A stretch of DNA of 64,000 nucleotides from Hydractinia symbiolongicarpus (Eukaryota; Cnidaria; Hydrozoa; Anthoathecata; Hydractiniidae), in NCBI RefSeq assembly GCF_029227915.1, contig NC_079888.1:12819001-12883000 (forward strand), written 5' to 3'. The number at the start of each line of letters is the position of its first letter. Positions within the stretch are counted from its first letter, which is position 1. The notes under the pieces are model-generated. The model did no database searches, was not told where the DNA came from, and was given only the letters and a program-made list of their open reading frames with translations. Shown here piece after piece: positions 58,917 to 64,000 of the stretch. A program made the position numbers and the translations under genes.

Positions 58917-59339
58917 AGAAGGGTAAGATTTAGAGAACATTTTTTTACAAATGTAAGCAAAAATATAACGAAATACAATTAAAGCTGGTTAATCTATGAT
59001 AAATTTCATTGATTGTTCACTCTGCCAACAGATCGCATAATCCACTTGCCACAATAGAACATTTGTCGCATTAAAATATTCTTTCAGCGTCTCTCTCACT
59101 TGACGTGTCTCGAGTTTTGAGCGCCGCCCTCTGACCTTATCTAATTACTCTAAGATGTTATGTTTTACTTTAATCGATCTCTATTCACCAAACTTTATTT
59201 TGCCATCACCAGTCTGGATATCAACAAAACCATGACGGTAGTAGAGTGAATTTTTCTGTTAAGCCGGAATATCTCATCTAAAAGGAAATAAGTAGGGCAT
59301 TTCTTCTTAGATTCTTTTAATATTATCAGCTCTAGGCAC

Positions 59340-60016
59340 GTTTAACAAATCGTTTTTAATGGCATAAGCGATATCGGAGCTGGCAAGAACGGAGCAATCT
59401 TTATTGGATCCATATTGCCTAACATCTCGCTGCTTTAAGAACGTCAAACATTTCCCCTGTCAATACGCCTTGCAAAAGAAAAGTTGGATGGCTAATGAAA
59501 TATTTGAAAACTGGATCCGGAAACTGGACCAAAAGTTTTGTGTGAACGGGAAAACAATCGTTCTTAAAAACTGACCAGCACACTCACTGATTCCGAACCT
59601 AACAAATCCAGCCCGTGTTTTTGCCGATGGACCAAGATGTCATACGGTGTCTCAAAGGGTATTACAGAGGAAGATTTGTGCATTTGCTGTGCAGTGCTTT
59701 GGAGAACTACAACCCTTTGGCAATGATTTCAATTTTAAAAATAATGAAGATACTGGCCAATTCTTGGGAGATTTTAACTATAGAAACCATAGTGAATTGC
59801 TTTAGAAAATCTGGAATCTCTTTTACCGTGCAACAGGCTGTTATTAATGGAGGCTTTTATTGATAATTTATTTAATATAGATCTCGACATTCTATTAAAA
59901 GTCGAGTGTGGTCTTAAAGTTTTAAAAGATCTAGCGATGTGTTGCGAGAAAGCAGACGATATGCACTTGCTTCTCTCAAACTTTGAAAAACTGTATAATG
60001 AAGACAGAGTGACATA
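59340..60016 (+). pseudogene. Pogo/Tigger-like DDE transposase remnant (C-terminal)
   Basis: Broken frames read KKSWMANEIFENWIRKLDQK, then after a gap PMDQDVIRCLKGYYRGRFVH and ILKIMKILANSWEILTIETI VNCFRKSGIS, and after a frame change EAFIDNLFNIDLDILLKVEC and LSNFEKLYNEDRVT to a stop at 60016. W....FE.W...LD, (P.)DQ.VI...K.YYR and I..CFRK.G are the DDE_1 landmarks of CENP-B/Tigger/jerky-type transposases. The DNA-binding part and first catalytic region are not recognisable. Sense orientation. Confidence 0.75.
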
Positions 60017-61068
60017 GCCGATATCTTTAGAGCTATATGATTATGTAATTTACTTTAGCATAACTATGTACATAATTTTTTTAAAAAAAAGTCCTGTGCA
60101 TTGGAAATTAACATTTTAACATCTCTTATTGACTCTTTATTAACCCATTGATACGCTGAAGATTAAAAAATTTTATTCTCAAAAAGAGAGTCCACTGTAT
60201 ATACACAAAGTTGGTGCACTTGCTTCATTTGGAGTATCTTTCGCGAAAGAAATTTTCATTAAATTTGTCTCGCGACCAGACCAGTATTGACAGTAAAACC
60301 GTACAAAGAAGGGATTTCAGAAAGAAAATAATCGTGTCAAATTTACTATAAGTACGGATTGATAGTCTCGAACCTAATGTTATAAAATAAAAACATTGCC
60401 AGATGTAAGTTCTCTTACACTTCTCCTTAAAATACACGTTTTCTTTATAACAACAATTTTATTTTATACCCAAAATTAAAAAAAAAGAACTAACGAACTT
60501 GTATTTCATACATCTAAATCGCTAGTGAGAGTCATTATGATTTCTCGCCATCGATCTTACCGTAATACGGAAAATGTTTTTTGACGCAAAATTCTGTACT
60601 TCTAAAAAGTGAACAGTTTGAGTGTGTTTGCTATTGTTTTAACTGTCCCATCTGCGTTCCATGCAGTGGTGTTTTATAAAATTGCCTCTCATCCGTTCCT
60701 GGTGCTTCGTGGTGGGTTGTATGTGGCTCGTCTGACCTTTTATACTCTACCGAGTTTTTTTTATTGTTACCGTGTTTGTTTGGGCTAATTGTATAAAAGC
60801 ATATTTTGGTGGGATACAGTGTATAGGATGTCTCAAGTAGGCAACCCCCTCATACTGATTATTTTCATCTAAAATTAGAAAAGTGTCAAAGTTTCGCTTA
60901 ACTGGTACATTCACTGGGGGTGGGACCATGTTTTTGGACTGATTACAAGTTATAGATCACACTTTTTCTTACATGCTGTGACATTAGAAGTGCCTTTGCT
61001 AGATTATTAATATGTAGTAGCAAAATTCGCATATTTTTAACGTGATAACTTAAAAAAATTTTCTTCAG

Positions 61069-61249
61069 GAAGTTTCATGATCATTTGCTCCAGTTCGATG
61101 GCCAGGGTGGTTGGTTTGTGGAGAAGATGGACACTTCAGCTCGATTAACGTTAAGAGAAGAGAAGGAACGTTTGGAAACGCAGTTGGCAGGTGTACCAAA
61201 GACACAGGAACGTTTAAATGAGCTGTGTGCTATCTTAGGGGAAGACTAA
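61069..61249 (+). CDS. ABCD1/2-like: ABCD exon h: C-terminus and stop
   Basis: Acceptor 'ttttcttcag' ends at 61068. One base completes Trp of RPSLW. It encodes [40 protein letters not shown] and [19 protein letters not shown], then TAA at 61247-61249. LLQFDG.GGW and LAG(V/I)PK....RL.ELC.ILGE are conserved to the end of vertebrate ABCD1/2, so the C-terminus is complete. It includes the amphipathic C-terminal helix implicated in dimerisation in this family. Confidence 0.97.
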
Positions 61250-61615
61250 GTAGTTACTTGTGCAACAAATTATATGGGAAATCAACCAATTTTTCTCCCG
61301 CGTATAAGTTTATTAAGACATGATTACCACAAAGTAATTATATAACAGTTTTTTAAAGAGTTTTATAAGAAAACGATTATTTTTGTGACCGCGTTTCTTT
61401 TTAGAAGGCTAATCAAAATACTAGAGGCACATTTATAATTTTAATACAGTGTAATTTCTGCTCTTTCTGTTAATATCAGTTAATAGTACAGACAATTTTG
61501 TTATGTTTTAGCACCTTTTTTTCAGAAAAATTTTTTATGATTATCTCTATTGATGGTCTTTGGTCCTCATCAAGGTGGTATTTACCAGAAACGGGAACAA
61601 ATCCGGGAGAAGGTT

Positions 61616-61621
61616 AATAAA
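61616..61621 (+). terminator. Candidate polyadenylation signal for ABCD
   Basis: AATAAA 367 bases after the stop codon, followed by a T-rich stretch (about 61660-61690). No closer canonical hexamer was noticed. Confidence 0.4.
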
Positions 61622-61691
61622 ATTGACATCAGCAGTGCCTTAAAAGAAGAAAATTTGTTGACTTGTTATTATAAAGACTTTGTTATTATAA

Positions 61692-62195
61692 AGAGCCTGA
61701 AACCCTGATCAAAATGATGTATAGGATCATGTGTTTTTGATGAACATATAAGAAGGTATAGGGGTTTGAAAATTTTACTGACGTCAGCAAAGACCTGTGA
61801 TAGCAGTAAAATATTTTAAAATTTATACACATGTTGGCTTCCATCGTATAGATCTTGAAACGCTGATCAAGAAAATGTATAGGATCATGTACTTTTGACA
61901 CACGGTTGAAGAGATATTGGGGTTTAAAGGTTTTTCAATGACGTCATCAATCCGCTTGTTCCGAAACAGGTGGGTTGACCCAGCTTTAGAAAATTGTCCT
62001 AATTTGGTCCCTGGTAGTCCCTAGTGATCATCACAGGAAATGACGTCAGTTATTCCTACTGGTTTCCAAGTTATTAAGCTTTAAACTTAAAAGTGCAAAG
62101 CAATGGCTTCACTAATCTTAGTATCTTTTTCTTTGCCGTTACTATTGTTTTAGCGTCAAGTTTAGTAAATTACAGAACAATTTTATAGGGACACC
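61692..62195 (-). mobile_element. Helitron-like copy H8, truncated at both ends
   Basis: On the minus strand it runs from 'gttctgtaatttactaaact' through 'aacttggaaaccagtagg', 'cactagggactacc', 'gattgatgacgtcattgaaa', 'cctatacattttcttgatca' to about 61692, where the 3' hairpin and CTAG end are missing. It begins within 80 bases after the candidate polyadenylation signal. Confidence 0.6.
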
Positions 62196-62386
62196 CTCGT
62201 TCCCAGGGTTTTTTGCCTTCTTGATATGAGAGATGACGTCGAAAAATACCTTGGTATCGCTGACCGGATATTAAAATATTGCAATCTTTAAATGTCCTCT
62301 CGAATGAACGTGTATAATGAATTTTTTGAGTTCTTCTTTTATGGAAGTTTGTTCATATCTATTTTATTTATGATAATATTTCGACA

Positions 62387-62459
62387 CGTCTTGACTGTGT
62401 CCTTTTCAAATCTAAACTTAGATTTTAAGTTTAGATTTGAAAAAGACACAGTCAAGACG
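62387..62459. repeat. 34-bp-arm hairpin, 5-base loop
   Basis: Arms 62387-62420 and 62426-62459 are complementary except for one C/T position (62401 against 62445). The loop is gattt. The right arm reads taagtttagatttgaaaaag then acacagtcaagacg. Too long and perfect to be chance. Confidence 0.85.
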
Positions 62460-62852
62460 AATATTATTGGCTTTTACATTTTCGCATAATTATTACGACT
62501 TTTTTCCTTAGTCAGCACTTTTTAAGGTCAAGAATAAAATAGCGCATTGAGCCGTGGTTGATTATATTTGTGGACAACAAAACTTTGTTTTAAAGCTAGT
62601 TAAATTTATAAAAAACGTTTGGTTTTACTTTTTCAGATTTCTTAAAATATCACAGACTAGTTAATGGCATAAGTAGGCTACTGATATAAGAAAAACAAGT
62701 GCATGTAGGTAGCTAGCTAGATAACAATGTTTTAATATGTTTAGCACGTGATAGGTGATTTCTTGGGGCCCTATTTGCAAAAATTTATCAAGTATTAACT
62801 TAAAAGTGATGAATTTATTTAAGAAAAAAGAATGCAATTATTAAACTTTGGG

Positions 62853-62896
62853 GGAAAAGTCACCAAATGCCGCAGCTTGCATTTGGTGACTTTTCC
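62853..62896. repeat. 18-bp perfect hairpin, 8-base loop
   Basis: ggaaaagtcaccaaatgc (62853-62870) and its exact complement (62879-62896) around cgcagctt. It is flanked by AT-rich sequence and is unlike any other repeat in the window. Confidence 0.85.
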
Positions 62897-64000
62897 TTTA
62901 TGGGCATCCTGCAACAGAGTTTTACAACATGATTATGAAAGATTTTGTTGTTGTCTACCTGTGAAATAGTGCGCTCAAAAATTAGCAAATATGAAACTGG
63001 GTAGCAACAATCAAACATGGTACAAATTCTTATTTAGACCCTAACATAACACTTAGACTCTGACATATTTCAATCATGAAAATTGATCTTAATTGCACAT
63101 GTATCTTTGCCAAAATTGATATACTGTTAAAATTGATGTAACTACTGTCAAAAATCGTGTATCGGTTTCTCTAAAAATGGTTAAAACAGGAACTCAGGAA
63201 CTATGATAATAGTGAAAATATTTTCAATTTTATTTTTCGCAAAAGGTATGATTTCAAAAGAGTAGTATTTTTTTATAGCCCACTTTGCTGGGTACTTTTA
63301 GCTTTATTCCTTTCAGTACATAGACCCATACTTGTTAATGTATCCAAAATAAGGAGGCATTTTAAACAAGATATTTTAAACTTGCTAACTTTGCAAAAAA
63401 ATAGTTCTCATAAAAATTAATTCCCCTAAAGTATCCCTTAATAGTTCTGCTCTTTTACATAACAGAATTTTCGAAAATTTCTAAAAACTATCTGGACCTT
63501 TTGTAAACAAAATTGTTTTATCAAAATTTGAATTTGAATATCAATGAAGCAAGACTTCAACAATTATACAAAAGCTTTTAGTCTATATTTTAAACTTCAT
63601 TTCTAATTAATTTATGACCCATAACTCTACTAAAGATTTATCTTGATAACAAAGAAGTATTATACTTTATTTCCATCCCAAATATATATCTAAAGCAGGC
63701 TTTTATAATCTGAAGCTGTCTACATATAGTTATATATCCAGAAATTATTCTGCCTTTCTCTTCACTCCATTGTTTTTTCAGGATGCCATATCATAAACTG
63801 GATTTGAAATCTAAACAATGAACTATCTAAGTTCAGCAAACAAAAATTCTATTCAGGAAATACTTGCTAGCTAGCTAAACTATATTAAAGTATTTTCGCA
63901 GGCAGAAGTTTTCGCGAGGATAAAAAACGCAAAGTTAATTTTCGCGAATTCTACTTCTGGAAGAAATTTTACAGAAAAAACTCTAGCGAATTTTCCAAAA

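Larger units (their letters stand above)
51822..61068. other. Intron 7 (9.2 kb)
   Basis: Begins gtaagt and ends 'ttttcttcag'. Contents in order: TTAA-flanked MITE, SWIM fragment between inverted repeats, THAP remnant, SINE copy 2, MITE copy, Rep-like ORF, GGAACGTGT dyad array, small foldback, Tc1-like transposase, second MITE copy, pogo/Tigger remnant. 60020-61060 shows no feature. Confidence 0.8.
3918..61249 (+). other. ABCD1/2-like: Peroxisomal half-ABC transporter gene (ABCD1/ABCD2-like), 3' part, eight exons
   Basis: Family members import very-long-chain acyl-CoAs or related fatty acyl-CoAs into peroxisomes for beta-oxidation. They act as dimers of half transporters (one membrane domain, one ATPase domain each). 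The eight exons join in phase (166+119+291+146+146+85+126+181 = 1260 nt) to 419 residues plus stop; human ABCD1 has about 745 residues, so roughly the N-terminal 40 percent is missing. Numbering from the first visible residue: transmembrane tail 1-95, linker 96-192, Walker A 203-211 (GPNGCGKSS), Q-loop at Q240, signature 301-308 (LSGGEKQR), Walker B 321-326 (FALLDE), H-loop H355, C-terminal helix to 419. The motifs [23 protein letters not shown] and [15 protein letters not shown] are diagnostic of ABCD1/2 rather than ABCD3 or ABCD4. All introns are GT-AG. It is the only host gene recognised. Confidence 0.95.
61250..64000. other. 3' UTR and downstream flank
   Basis: The 3' UTR probably ends after the AATAAA at 61616, though others are possible. 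Beyond it are Helitron-like copy H8 (61692-62195) and two strong hairpins (62387-62459, 62853-62896). In 62900-64000 I see no gene; near the end (63900-63960) a short imperfect hairpin with 'ttttcgcga' arms is visible. Confidence 0.6.

Overview
The window looks like AT-rich metazoan nuclear DNA. It has GT-AG introns, no operons, non-LTR, LTR and DNA transposons, Helitron-like repeats and tRNA-derived SINEs. The mix of repeat proteins (THAP/DDE_4, SWIM, ZNF862/KIAA1586-like, a C19 peptidase fragment, BEL/Pao) and one conserved gene suggest a cnidarian, perhaps a hydrozoan. That placement is an inference from memory of such genomes, not a search result.

One host gene spans almost the whole window on the + strand: the 3' part of a peroxisomal half-ABC transporter of the ABCD1/ABCD2 type. 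Eight exons (3918-4083, 9202-9320, 18290-18580, 26681-26826, 29763-29908, 35810-35894, 51696-51821, 61069-61249) join without a phase conflict into 1260 nt, or 419 residues plus a stop. They carry the last part of the transmembrane domain and a complete nucleotide-binding domain: Walker A, Q-loop, LSGGEKQR signature, Walker B and H-loop. The 5' exons (start codon, peroxisomal targeting region, first membrane helices) were not recognised and probably lie upstream.

Nearly everything else is intronic and made of mobile elements, mostly broken. Intron 1: dispersed repeats and a 125-bp mini Helitron-like element. Intron 2: a minisatellite, a C19 ubiquitin-protease remnant and an exon-like antisense piece. 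Intron 3: a tandem Helitron-like array and a ZNF862/KIAA1586-like pseudogene split by a SINE. Intron 4: a LINE endonuclease remnant. Intron 5: a compound repeat with a triple palindrome. Intron 6 (15.8 kb): a LINE reverse transcriptase, two facing Helitron-like copies, a BEL/Pao element that has lost its reverse transcriptase core, a THAP/DDE_4 transposase, a 2.6-kb Helitron-like element with internal minisatellite, and a Helitron-like copy ending 41 bp before exon 7. Intron 7: a TTAA-flanked MITE, a SWIM-domain fragment between inverted repeats, a THAP remnant, a SINE, two copies of a 200-bp MITE, an uncut Tc1-like transposase ORF and a pogo/Tigger remnant. After the gene (61250-64000) lie another Helitron-like copy and two long perfect or near-perfect hairpins.

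I found no gene cluster that would form a new multi-protein system. The most unusual signals are structural: the Helitron-like family with tandem, facing and miniature forms; a dyad array built on GGAACGTGT; two hairpins downstream of the gene; and a full-length Tc1-like ORF whose first catalytic position appears substituted.
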